Origin: Paraoerskovia sediminicola
GTDB lineage: Bacteria > Actinomycetota > Actinomycetes > Actinomycetales > Cellulomonadaceae
Length of the DNA stretch: 64,000 nt
NCBI RefSeq assembly: GCF_030296575.1
Contig: NZ_AP027729.1
Span: 620,001 to 684,000, forward strand
Direction of reading: 5' to 3'
This document shows, one piece after another, positions 57,309-64,000 of the stretch. A model generated the notes under the pieces. That model ran no database searches. It worked only from the letters and a program-made list of their open reading frames with translations, and was not told the origin of the DNA. Positions within the stretch are counted from its first letter, which is position 1. Every line of letters starts with the position of its first letter. Position numbers and translations under genes: made by a program.

Positions 57309-58253
57309 TCAACCCTTCAGACCCTGGGTCGCCACGCCGGCCACGATGTACCGCTGGAACGCGATGAAGAACAGCAGGACAGGGATGAGGGCGAGGACGG
57401 CCATCGCCATCTGGGCGCCGTAGTCGGAGACCGAGGTCTGGTCGACGTAGATGCGCAGCGCGATCGGCAGCGAGTACAGGTCGGGCTGCTTGAGGTAGAG
57501 CAGCGGTCCCAGGAAGTCGTTCCACGACCAGATGAAGGCGAAGATCGAGCTCGTGATGATCGCCGGGCGCATGAGCGGGAGCATGATCGATCGGAAGATC
57601 CGGACGTGGCCCGCTCCGTCGATCCGCGCTGCCTCGTCGAGCTCACGTGGCAGGTTCCGCATGAACTGGACCATGAGGAACACGAAGAACGCCTCGGCGG
57701 CGAGGAACTTGCCGAGCAGCAGCGGCCAGAACGAGTTCACGAGGCCGAGATTGTTGAAGATGATGTACTGCGGGATGATCACGACGTGGAACGGCAGCAG
57801 CAGCGTGCCGATCATGATCGCGAAGAACACCCCACGCCCAGGGAAGTCGATCCGCGCGAAGGCGTAGGCACTGACGGTCGCCGACAGCACCACGCCGACC
57901 ACGGACGCGACCGCGAGGATCAAGGAGTTCTTGAAGAACGTCCAGAACGAGATCCCGGCGATGCCACCGAAGGCCTTGGTGTAGTTGTCGAACGTCCACG
58001 TCTCAGGAATGACGTTGATGTTGCCGATGATGTCGCTCGACGGCTTGAAGGACGACATGAGCATCCATACCGCCGGGTACAGGATGACCACGACGAGCGC
58101 GAGCACCGCCAGGTGGTACACGAGCCTCTTGCCCGCGCGACGGGTGCGGGCGGACCTGCGCGCCGTGCTCTGCTGCTCGGTGCGGTCGTCCGTCGGGTGA
58201 CCGGCCCCGCGGGCCTCGGTGGTCAGGGTGGGGGTCTCGCTCACGGTGCTCAC
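57309..58253 (-). CDS. ABC sugar permease, MalG type (system 2)
   Basis: 314-aa CUT1 permease with six membrane segments after a charged N-terminus. EAA loop RELDEAARIDGAGHVRIF; C-terminus RYIVAGVATQGLKG. GTG 58253 overlaps the preceding permease stop (GTGA). Confidence 0.94.
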   Translation of the reverse strand: MSTVSETPTLTTEARGAGHPTDDRTEQQSTARRSARTRRAGKRLVYHLAVLALVVVILYPAVWMLMSSFKPSSDIIGNINVIPETWTFDNYTKAFGGIAGISFWTFFKNSLILAVASVVGVVLSATVSAYAFARIDFPGRGVFFAIMIGTLLLPFHVVIIPQYIIFNNLGLVNSFWPLLLGKFLAAEAFFVFLMVQFMRNLPRELDEAARIDGAGHVRIFRSIMLPLMRPAIITSSIFAFIWSWNDFLGPLLYLKQPDLYSLPIALRIYVDQTSVSDYGAQMAMAVLALIPVLLFFIAFQRYIVAGVATQGLKG

Positions 58254-59208
58254 TTGGCCTCTCCGCTGTAGTGGACCCAGGTCTTGGACGTCTTGAAGAA
58301 GATCGCCGTGATGATGCCGACGACGACGACCAGGACCCAGGCCATCGCCGAGGCGTAGCCCATCTGGAAGTCCGTGAACCCCTTGATGTAGAGGTACAGG
58401 GTGTAGAAGAGCGTCGAGCCGGCGGGCCCGCCGGTACCGCCCGAGATGATGAACGCCGAGCTGAAGACCTGGAACGCGTTGATCGTCTCCAGCAGCAGGT
58501 TGAAGAAGATCACCGGGGAGAGCATCGGGAGGGTGATCCTGAGGAACTTGCGGACCGGACCGGCACCGTCGACGGAGGCGGCCTCGTAGAGCTCCGCCGG
58601 GACCTGCTTGAGCCCGGCGAGGAAGATCACCATCGGCGCACCGAACTGCCAGACGGCGAGCAGGATCATCATCGGCATGGTCATGCTCGGGTCGCCGACC
58701 CAACCGCCCGGGCCGAACCCGAAGAACTGTTGCACCGTGTCGACGATCCCGTCGTCGGAGAACATCGCCTTCCAGACGATCGCGATCGAGACGCTCGCGC
58801 CGATCAGCGACGGCGCGTAGAAGATCGACCGGTAGGCACCCTGGCCGCGCGAGGCGACGTTGAGCAGCATCGCGACGGCCAGCGCCGCGACGAGCTTGAC
58901 CGGGGTCCCGACCAGCACGTAGATCGCGGTGACCTTGCTCGACTGGATGAACCGCGGGTCGTCGAAGAGCCGCTGGAAGTTCTCGAGGCCGATCCACTGC
59001 GGGTCACGGAAGAGGTTGTAGTCCGTGAACGCCAGGTACAGCGAGGCGAGCATCGGTCCGGCGGTCAGCAGCAGGAAGCCGAGGAGCCACGGGGCGAGGA
59101 ACGCGTAGCCAGCGCGGGTCTCGGGCCGCCGCCAGCGGGACCTGGGGGCCGCACGAGGGCCGTGCCGGCCGCACTCGTCGGCGCGACCGCGTCAGGGAAT
59201 GTCGTCAC
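58250..59208 (-). CDS. ABC sugar permease, MalF type (system 2; apparent frameshift at 59144-59148)
   Basis: About 319 aa if one base is restored in a G5 run (plus strand). The continuous frame from 59053 lacks the first membrane helix and has no start codon upstream before a stop. Reading from GTG 59208 and shifting at 59146 joins VTTFPDAVAPTSAAGTALVR to GYAFLAPWLLGFLLLTAGPM, the normal N-terminus. EAA loop YEAASVDGAGPVRKFLRITL; ends KTWVHYSGEAK. An internal start at 59053 would give a truncated, probably non-functional protein. Confidence 0.88.
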
Positions 59209-59260
59209 GGTGGGGTATCCGATCAATCGTCGTCGTCTGCTCGGGTGCGTCCGTCGTCCT

Positions 59261-59294
59261 GGTGGGTGCCGACCTGATCGGGCCGGCACCCACC
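59261..59294 (-). terminator. Hairpin between binding protein and permease (system 2)
   Basis: GGTGGGTGCCG (59261-59271) with CGGCACCCACC (59284-59294), perfect 11 bp. Together with 59304-59320 it probably stabilises or limits the upstream binding-protein transcript. Confidence 0.55.
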
Positions 59295-59303
59295 GGGACG
59301 GGG

Positions 59304-59320
59304 CGAGGGCTCAGCCCTCG
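59304..59320 (-). terminator. Second small hairpin after the system 2 binding protein
   Basis: CGAGGGC-TCA-GCCCTCG, 7-bp perfect stem, 10 bases after the binding-protein stop codon. Confidence 0.45.
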
Positions 59321-59330
59321 TCGCGACGGG

Positions 59331-60653
59331 TCAGGACTGCGGGATCGACTGCTCAGCGCTGGCGAACCACTGCTCGACGAACTCGTCGACGGTGATGGTG
59401 CCGTACTGCAGCTCCTCCGAGAGGCGCAGGTACTCCGCCTCGACGGCGCCGAAGCCCTCGACGGGCAGGGGCGCGGTCTCGGTGATGAGGTCCGCGATGG
59501 ACTCCTCGTACTCCACCACGCGGGCGTCGACCGAGCCGTCCTCGACGCCCATGGCGTCGACCTGGGCCTGGACCGCCGGGACACCCTTCGACGTGCCGAA
59601 GATCGTGCCGACCTCGGGGTCGTTGACCAGGAAGCTGATCAGGGCAGCGGCAGCGTCCGGGTTCTCCGAGTTCGCCGACGGCGCGAGGAGCATCGACGGC
59701 TTCGGGAACATCTTGGCGCCGTCGTCGCCCGCCGGGATCGGGAGCATCGCGATGTCCTCGGTTCCCGAGTCGGCGACGTAGCCGGCGAGGAAGTTGTCCC
59801 AGCTGATCTCCGTGGCGGACTGGTTGACCGTGAACCCGCCGAGCGGCTCGATCTGCTTGACCTGGTCGATCGGGAAGGTCGCGCCCGCGTCGCGCAGCGG
59901 CTGACCCTTGTCGAGCCAGGCCGTCATGTCCTCCGGCGTGAACCCGAGCTGTCCGTCCTCGGTGAACGGGTCGATGCCCTGCTGGATGAGGTTCTGCAGG
60001 AAGAGCCAGAACACGGCCGTGGGGTCACCGGCACCGTAGAGCTGCGGGTCCATGTCGGCGCCCGCCGCGCTCGCCTCCTCGATCCAGGCGAAGTAGTCGT
60101 CCCAGGTGTATCCCTCGGCCGGCAGGTCGACACCGAGGCTCTCGACGAGCGCCGGGTTGTAGAACATCGCGAAGGTGTTGACGCTGGTCGGGATCGCGTA
60201 CTGGGTACCGTCGACGGTGCCCGACGCGAGGAGCGACTCGTCGAATCCGCTCACGTCGAGGTTCGTGTCGATCTGACCCGAGAGGTCGGCGAGCTGGCCG
60301 GCGGCGGCGTACTGGCGGAGGTAGGACAGGTCCATCTGCATGACGTCAGGGAGCGACGAACCGGCGGCCTCCGTGTTGCGGGCCGTCCAGTAGTCGGGCC
60401 AGGACTGGAACTGCTCCTGGACCGTGATGTTCGGATTGGCCTCCTCGAACAGGTCGATCGACTGCGCGTACTTGTCCGCGCGGTCGTCGTTGCCCCAGAA
60501 GGCGAACGTCAGGGTGATGTCCTCCTCGGTGTCCACGGGAGCGGCGTCGTCGCTGCCCGCACCGTCCGAGCTGCCGGAGCATGCGGTGAGCGCGAGCGCG
60601 AGGACCGTCGCGGTCCCGAGTCCTGTGGCCAACTTCGTGCGTGCAATCCTCAT
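59331..60653 (-). CDS. ABC sugar transporter, substrate-binding lipoprotein (system 2)
   Basis: 440-aa solute-binding protein from ATG 60653, chosen for the AGGAGG ribosome site and because a lipoprotein signal starts there (lipobox ALTAC, Cys25). Mature domain begins EDITLTFAFWGNDDRADKYA and includes TEISWDNFLAGYV. The frame is open upstream to 60803, but that stretch carries the promoter and operators. First gene of the long operon that ends with the CE7 esterase; ligand probably an RG-I oligosaccharide. Confidence 0.93.
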   Translation of the reverse strand: MRIARTKLATGLGTATVLALALTACSGSSDGAGSDDAAPVDTEEDITLTFAFWGNDDRADKYAQSIDLFEEANPNITVQEQFQSWPDYWTARNTEAAGSSLPDVMQMDLSYLRQYAAAGQLADLSGQIDTNLDVSGFDESLLASGTVDGTQYAIPTSVNTFAMFYNPALVESLGVDLPAEGYTWDDYFAWIEEASAAGADMDPQLYGAGDPTAVFWLFLQNLIQQGIDPFTEDGQLGFTPEDMTAWLDKGQPLRDAGATFPIDQVKQIEPLGGFTVNQSATEISWDNFLAGYVADSGTEDIAMLPIPAGDDGAKMFPKPSMLLAPSANSENPDAAAALISFLVNDPEVGTIFGTSKGVPAVQAQVDAMGVEDGSVDARVVEYEESIADLITETAPLPVEGFGAVEAEYLRLSEELQYGTITVDEFVEQWFASAEQSIPQS

Positions 60654-60733
60654 CGGAGCCTCCTTGCTCGTGGGCGGCGTCGACTTCGACGCCCGGTCTT
60701 CGATCTCGCTCGGCAGTGCCGCGGTGAACCGAA

Positions 60734-60770
60734 TGAAACGATACAACACCGAGATGGCGCCCCTTGTCCA
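60734..60770 (-). promoter_or_regulatory. Promoter and operator of the system 2 operon
   Basis: On the minus strand TGGACA (-35, 60765-60770), 18-bp spacer, TTGTAT (-10, 60741-60746). A LacI-like element TGAAACGATACA (60734-60745, plus strand) covers the -10. A related TTTGAATCGTTACC lies on the minus strand at 60791-60804. Both resemble the rhamnose operators (TGAATCG core), so the rhamnose LacI may also control this operon. Confidence 0.6.
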
Positions 60771-60830
60771 GCCCTGCGACACCCAGATTTGGTAACGATT
60801 CAAACCGATCGGCGCAGATCGTTGGAATTC

Positions 60831-60882
60831 CGGGAGAACGCTTACCCGAGGGGTGCGAGAGTCTTCGGGAGAACGCTTTCCC
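60831..60882. promoter_or_regulatory. Two direct copies of GGGAGAACGCTTWCCC
   Basis: GGGAGAACGCTTACCC (60832-60847) and GGGAGAACGCTTTCCC (60867-60882), 35 bp apart, each an imperfect dyad with central CG. They resemble the LacI-1/LacI-2 sites (GGGAGAGCGCTCTCCC type). They lie between the divergent binding-protein and MFS genes. Confidence 0.6.
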
Positions 60883-60912
60883 TCGTGGCGTGAAGGACGT
60901 ATCGTCCCGGGG

Positions 60913-62199
60913 GTGACGCCACCCCGACAACTTCCACGTCCACGCCGACGTCCGCGCCGACGCCCACGCCCGCGCGCACCGCGCGGCCTCGCCGACCTGT
61001 GGTCCGTCGTCCCCTACCGGTACTTCCTCAGCGCCCAGTTCGTGACCGGGTTCTCGGTCTGGATGCAGCGCCTGGTGCAGGACTGGCTCGTCCTCGAGCT
61101 CACCGGCAGCTCCGCCGCGGTCGGCGTCACGGTGGCGCTGCAGTTCCTGCCCATGCTGCTGGTCGGCCCCGCGTTCGGTCTCGTCGCCGACCGGCACGAC
61201 AAGCGGCGGCTGGTCCAGATCGCGACCGCGGTCGCAGCGCTCCTGGGCTTCGCGCTCGCCGCGCTCGTCCTCAGCGGGTCCGCGCAGCCGTGGCACCTCT
61301 ACGTCTTCGCCGTGCTGCTCGGGCTCGTGACGGCGATGGACCAACCGACGCGCCAGGCCCTCGTCGGCGAGATCGTCGGCGACTCCCGGCTACGCACCGC
61401 GGTGAGCACCAACAACGTCGTCGCGCAGCTCTCCGGGATGATCGCCCCCGCCGTCGCCGGGGTGCTCATCCACTCGGTAGGCGAAGGGTGGTCGTTCGTC
61501 GTGACCGCCTCGCTCGCCCTCGTCGGGCTCGCCCTGCTGAGCCTCGTCCGCACCGCCGCGTCCGACGTATCGCACCGGCTCCGTCCCGCGCCGGGGCAGA
61601 TCCGCGAGGGGTTCCGCTACGTGGTGCAGCACCCCACGCTGCGCTGGGTGTTCGTGCTCGCGGGGTGCATCGGGGCCTTCGGCATGAACGGTCCCGTGGT
61701 CCTCACCGCGTTCGCCGAGACCGAGTGGGGCTCGGGGGCGACCGGGTTCGGGCTGTACAACTCGGCGTCCGCCGTCGGGGCGATGACGGGCGCGGTGATC
61801 GGCGCTCGAGTCCGCTCGCTCGACATGCGCCTCGTGGTCTGGGCCGCGGCGATCTTCGGTGCGGTCGAGATCGTCGCGGCACTCATGCCCACCGAGCTCG
61901 CGTTCGTCGTCGCTCTCATCGCCGTCGGCGCCGCGACGCTCCTGTTCATCACGAGCGCCGCAAGCCTGGTCCAGCTCACCGCACCGGCGGCGATGCGTGG
62001 CCGGGTGCTCGCGATCTACTCCCCCGTCCTGCTCGGGGGCCACGCGGTGGGCGGTCTCGTCGCCGGCGCGCTCACCGAGTCGATCGGCGTCCGCGAGGGC
62101 CTGGTCGTCGTCGGTGTCCTGGCGATGGTGTCGGCGCTCGTCACGGCGATCGCCGTCCGCGGGCGGCGCGAGGACGGCGGCGCTCCCCCGCCGCACTGA
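60913..62199 (+). CDS. MFS transporter, EntS/MFS_3-type
   Basis: 428 aa from GTG 60913, with about 10-12 hydrophobic segments after an Arg/Pro-rich N-terminus. Family features: LADLWSVVPYRYFLSAQFVT, FGLVADRHDKRRLVQIAT (MFS loop 2-3 motif), ALVGEIVGDSRLRTAVSTNN and the repeat in the second half. Starts further upstream (60853) would overlap the operator sites. Substrate unknown; it may export a sugar or metabolite and need not belong to the pectin regulon. Confidence 0.85.
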   Translation: MTPPRQLPRPRRRPRRRPRPRAPRGLADLWSVVPYRYFLSAQFVTGFSVWMQRLVQDWLVLELTGSSAAVGVTVALQFLPMLLVGPAFGLVADRHDKRRLVQIATAVAALLGFALAALVLSGSAQPWHLYVFAVLLGLVTAMDQPTRQALVGEIVGDSRLRTAVSTNNVVAQLSGMIAPAVAGVLIHSVGEGWSFVVTASLALVGLALLSLVRTAASDVSHRLRPAPGQIREGFRYVVQHPTLRWVFVLAGCIGAFGMNGPVVLTAFAETEWGSGATGFGLYNSASAVGAMTGAVIGARVRSLDMRLVVWAAAIFGAVEIVAALMPTELAFVVALIAVGAATLLFITSAASLVQLTAPAAMRGRVLAIYSPVLLGGHAVGGLVAGALTESIGVREGLVVVGVLAMVSALVTAIAVRGRREDGGAPPPH

Positions 62200-62348
62200 C
62201 CGGCGGGCGGTCGGATCCCGACCGGCGAGCGACCGGCACCCGCCGGCAGCCGCCGGCACCCGACCGAGCAACCAACCAGCACCGGACCGGACCGCACCGA
62301 CCCACACCCGTGCCGGCGTCCGACAAGCGCCCGTGCCGACGCCAGAAC

Positions 62349-62394
62349 GCGGGCTGCCGCCCCCGGATCGCATGATCCGGGGGCGGCAGCCCGC
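62349..62394. terminator. Strong bidirectional terminator
   Basis: Perfect 21-bp stem (62349-62369 with 62374-62394), GCAT loop, then TTCTC. Separates the MFS gene from the convergent lyase gene. The preceding 150 bases hold imperfect CCGGCACC-type repeats and nothing else recognisable. Confidence 0.85.
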
Positions 62395-62434
62395 TTCTCG
62401 ACCGACACCTGCGGTCAGGGTCAGCCGTCCAGGC

Positions 62435-64000
62435 TCAGCCCTGCGCCTCCCACGGACCCGAGGTCGAGGCCCCCGGCTCCTGGCTCCGCGTCCACCACTT
62501 CGCCGCGTACGTCACGCCGTCGTGCTCGACCACGTCACCGGCCACGAACACCCGCGACGGGGTCCACACCGCGGTGCCGTCCTCCGTCACCCGGTGCTCC
62601 TGCCACGCCCCCCACACCGAGGCGCCCGGGACCTCCCGCGTCCACCACGACGCGACCCACTCGGACTCCCCGTACGAGACCCGGTCACCCGAGGTGTACG
62701 TCGCGCCCGCGTCCCACAGCGGCACACAGGTCGCGCCCGTGTCCCCCTTGGTCCACGTCCACGAGTCCGGGTTCTTCGTCGCCGACGGCTTGTCCGTCAG
62801 CACGTACCCCGGCATCGGGACCGCGACCACCTTCACCCCGCCGTCGTTCTTGCGGGACTCCGTGTAGGTGACGCCCACGACCACCGGCAGCGGCGCACCG
62901 GTCACGTTCGCCGCACCGCACGGATCCACCCACGTCGGGGCGACCGGGGTCACCTCGACGAGGTCACCCCCACCGTCCGGATCGACGAGCTCGCCCAGGA
63001 CCTCGTCCGTCGTGTAGGCGATGGACGGCGCCGCAGGCGTCTCCATGCCCTCACCGAGGAAGTACCCGGTGTGCGGCGGCTGGTTGTACGAGGTGTTCTG
63101 CCACGCCACACCGAGGCGGTAGACCGGGTCGGACTGCAGCGTGCGCAGCCGGTGGTCCGTGAGATCCACCGTCGTGGCGATCCGCAACGCCGAGGAGTCC
63201 TCGAGCCGCGTGACGATCTCCTCCCGCCAGTCACCGAACAGATCCGCCTGGAGCGCCAGGTTGCCCTTCGTGTCGTTGCTGGTCAGGGTCCCGGACGCCC
63301 GATAGACCTCGACCGTCTCCTCGGTCTCCCAGTCCCACTTGCCGATCGTCGGGACACCCGTGCGGGTCTCCTCCGTCCAGTCGTGGTCCTGGATCTCTCG
63401 CAGGAGGTCGCCGTCCCACCACGTGACGCCGTTCGCCGCGGGGATCGAGTTGCTGATCAGCTCACCCTGAGCCGAGTGCAGGAACCCCTCGACGTCGTTC
63501 CACGGGCCGCCGTCGGTGACGTTCCACGCCTCCGCGCCGACGTACCGGGGGTCGATGTCGCCCGCGGTCCCACGACCGGTGTCCTTGGTGCCCGGAACCG
63601 ACCACAGGATCTCGCCGGTCCCCGCGTCACGGAACGTGGCGATGAGGTTGCCGTTGTGCCCCGGGTCCTCGTGAGGTCCGAAGACCTCGAGGCCGTCCCG
63701 GGTCGGGTCGAGGTCGGAGACGTGGAGCGCGTCCCCGTGCCAGAGCTCGGTGTTGTAGAGGGGCGAGCCGTCGTCGTCGATGGTCATCGCACCGAACACG
63801 ATCTCGTCCTTCTGGTCGCCGTCGACGTCGGCCACGGAGAACTGGTGGTTCCCCTGACCGCGATACTCGTCACCCGCCACGTCCGAGTCGAAGACCCATC
63901 GCTCGGTGAGCTCCGTGCCGTCGAAGTCGTAGGCGGCCAGCACCGTGCGCGTGTAGTAGCCGCGGCTGAACACGAGCGACGGACGCTCCCCGTCGAGGTA
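62435..64000 (-). CDS. PL11 rhamnogalacturonan lyase with two CBM5/12 modules (5' part outside window)
   Basis: The last 521 residues are in the window. Polysaccharide lyase family 11 (YesW/YesX type) beta-propeller signatures: QFSVADVDGDQKDEIVFGAM (Ca-binding), NTELWHGDALHVSDLDPTRD, GRGTAGDIDPRYVGAEAWN, NGVTWWDGDLLREIQDHDW, GDWREEIVTRLEDSSALR and PPHTGYFLGEGM near the end of the catalytic domain. Two CBM5/12 aromatic modules follow (VASWWTREVPGA and AKWWTRSQEPGAST). Cleaves the RG-I backbone by beta-elimination. Secretion signal must lie beyond 64000. The C-terminal module is nearly the same as that of the giant protein at 22252-22541. Confidence 0.93.
   Translation of the reverse strand, partial: YLDGERPSLVFSRGYYTRTVLAAYDFDGTELTERWVFDSDVAGDEYRGQGNHQFSVADVDGDQKDEIVFGAMTIDDDGSPLYNTELWHGDALHVSDLDPTRDGLEVFGPHEDPGHNGNLIATFRDAGTGEILWSVPGTKDTGRGTAGDIDPRYVGAEAWNVTDGGPWNDVEGFLHSAQGELISNSIPAANGVTWWDGDLLREIQDHDWTEETRTGVPTIGKWDWETEETVEVYRASGTLTSNDTKGNLALQADLFGDWREEIVTRLEDSSALRIATTVDLTDHRLRTLQSDPVYRLGVAWQNTSYNQPPHTGYFLGEGMETPAAPSIAYTTDEVLGELVDPDGGGDLVEVTPVAPTWVDPCGAANVTGAPLPVVVGVTYTESRKNDGGVKVVAVPMPGYVLTDKPSATKNPDSWTWTKGDTGATCVPLWDAGATYTSGDRVSYGESEWVASWWTREVPGASVWGAWQEHRVTEDGTAVWTPSRVFVAGDVVEHDGVTYAAKWWTRSQEPGASTSGPWEAQG

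Noticed and set aside
58250-59053. Permease starting at ATG 59053
   Set aside because: It would lack the first membrane helix, although the missing residues are encoded directly upstream in the same frame without a start codon; a one-base deletion at 59144-59148 and a GTG start at 59208 restore a normal protein.
1-64000. Mobile elements, prophage or genomic-island borders
   Set aside because: No transposase, integrase, tRNA attachment site or terminal inverted repeat was seen; composition is even throughout apart from short promoter regions.

Overview
High-GC (about 70% or more) actinobacterial chromosome segment. Lipoprotein-type ABC sugar-binding proteins, LacI/ROK regulators, class I xylose isomerase, GTP-dependent PEP carboxykinase, CBM5/12 modules and a large secreted discoidin-domain arsenal suggest a polysaccharide-degrading member of the Cellulomonadaceae/Promicromonosporaceae (Cellulosimicrobium-like). 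That placement is inference; there is no rRNA or tRNA in the window to fix it.

Layout. (1) 0-8.8 kb, central metabolism: glpK, a RamB-like regulator divergent from pckG, an 8-oxoguanine deaminase, trmL and a CPA1-type antiporter. (2) 8.8-13.1 kb, xylose: xylB and xylA divergent from a ROK repressor (xylR). (3) 13.1-15.4 kb: an aldo/keto reductase and a LacI regulator. (4) 15.6-31.3 kb, a secreted polysaccharide-active locus: a giant ~2311-aa multidomain protein (four discoidin domains, one GH-A-like catalytic domain, two beta-helix domains, two CBM5/12), a second GH-A/discoidin enzyme, a discoidin-DUF1996 protein and a discoidin-beta-helix protein. A second LacI gene and perfect GAGAGCGCTCTC-type operators lie among them. 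(5) 31.5-64 kb, a pectin (rhamnogalacturonan I)/rhamnose/uronate island. One minus-strand operon runs permease-permease-binding protein-Gfo/Idh-altronate dehydratase. Divergent from it is a LacI-DUF6807 fusion gene followed by Gfo/Idh and an AEC transporter. The rhamnose catabolic genes (rhaI, bifunctional aldolase/dehydrogenase, rhaB, rhaD, rhaM) come with their own LacI and a GH43-like beta-propeller. A second long minus-strand operon, probably one unit, runs binding protein-permease-permease-DUF624-Gfo/Idh-Gfo/Idh-DUF6807-cupin-CE7 esterase. An MFS exporter and the 3' part of a PL11 rhamnogalacturonan lyase close the window.

How it fits together: the PL11 lyase and the CE7 esterase would depolymerise and deacetylate RG-I, the two ABC systems would import oligosaccharides, the rha enzymes would turn rhamnose into DHAP plus lactate, and altronate dehydratase would serve galacturonate. 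The locus in (4) looks like a separate wall- or glucan-directed system with unknown catalytic families. CBM5/12 chitin-type modules and DUF1996 make fungal cell wall one candidate substrate.

Caution: eleven otherwise intact genes contain in total fifteen apparent single-base deletions, nearly all at G/C runs of four or more. I read these as assembly homopolymer errors rather than real pseudogenes and annotate each gene end to end. Many genes in the sugar operons overlap by ATGA/GTGA, which supports polycistronic transcription and translational coupling.
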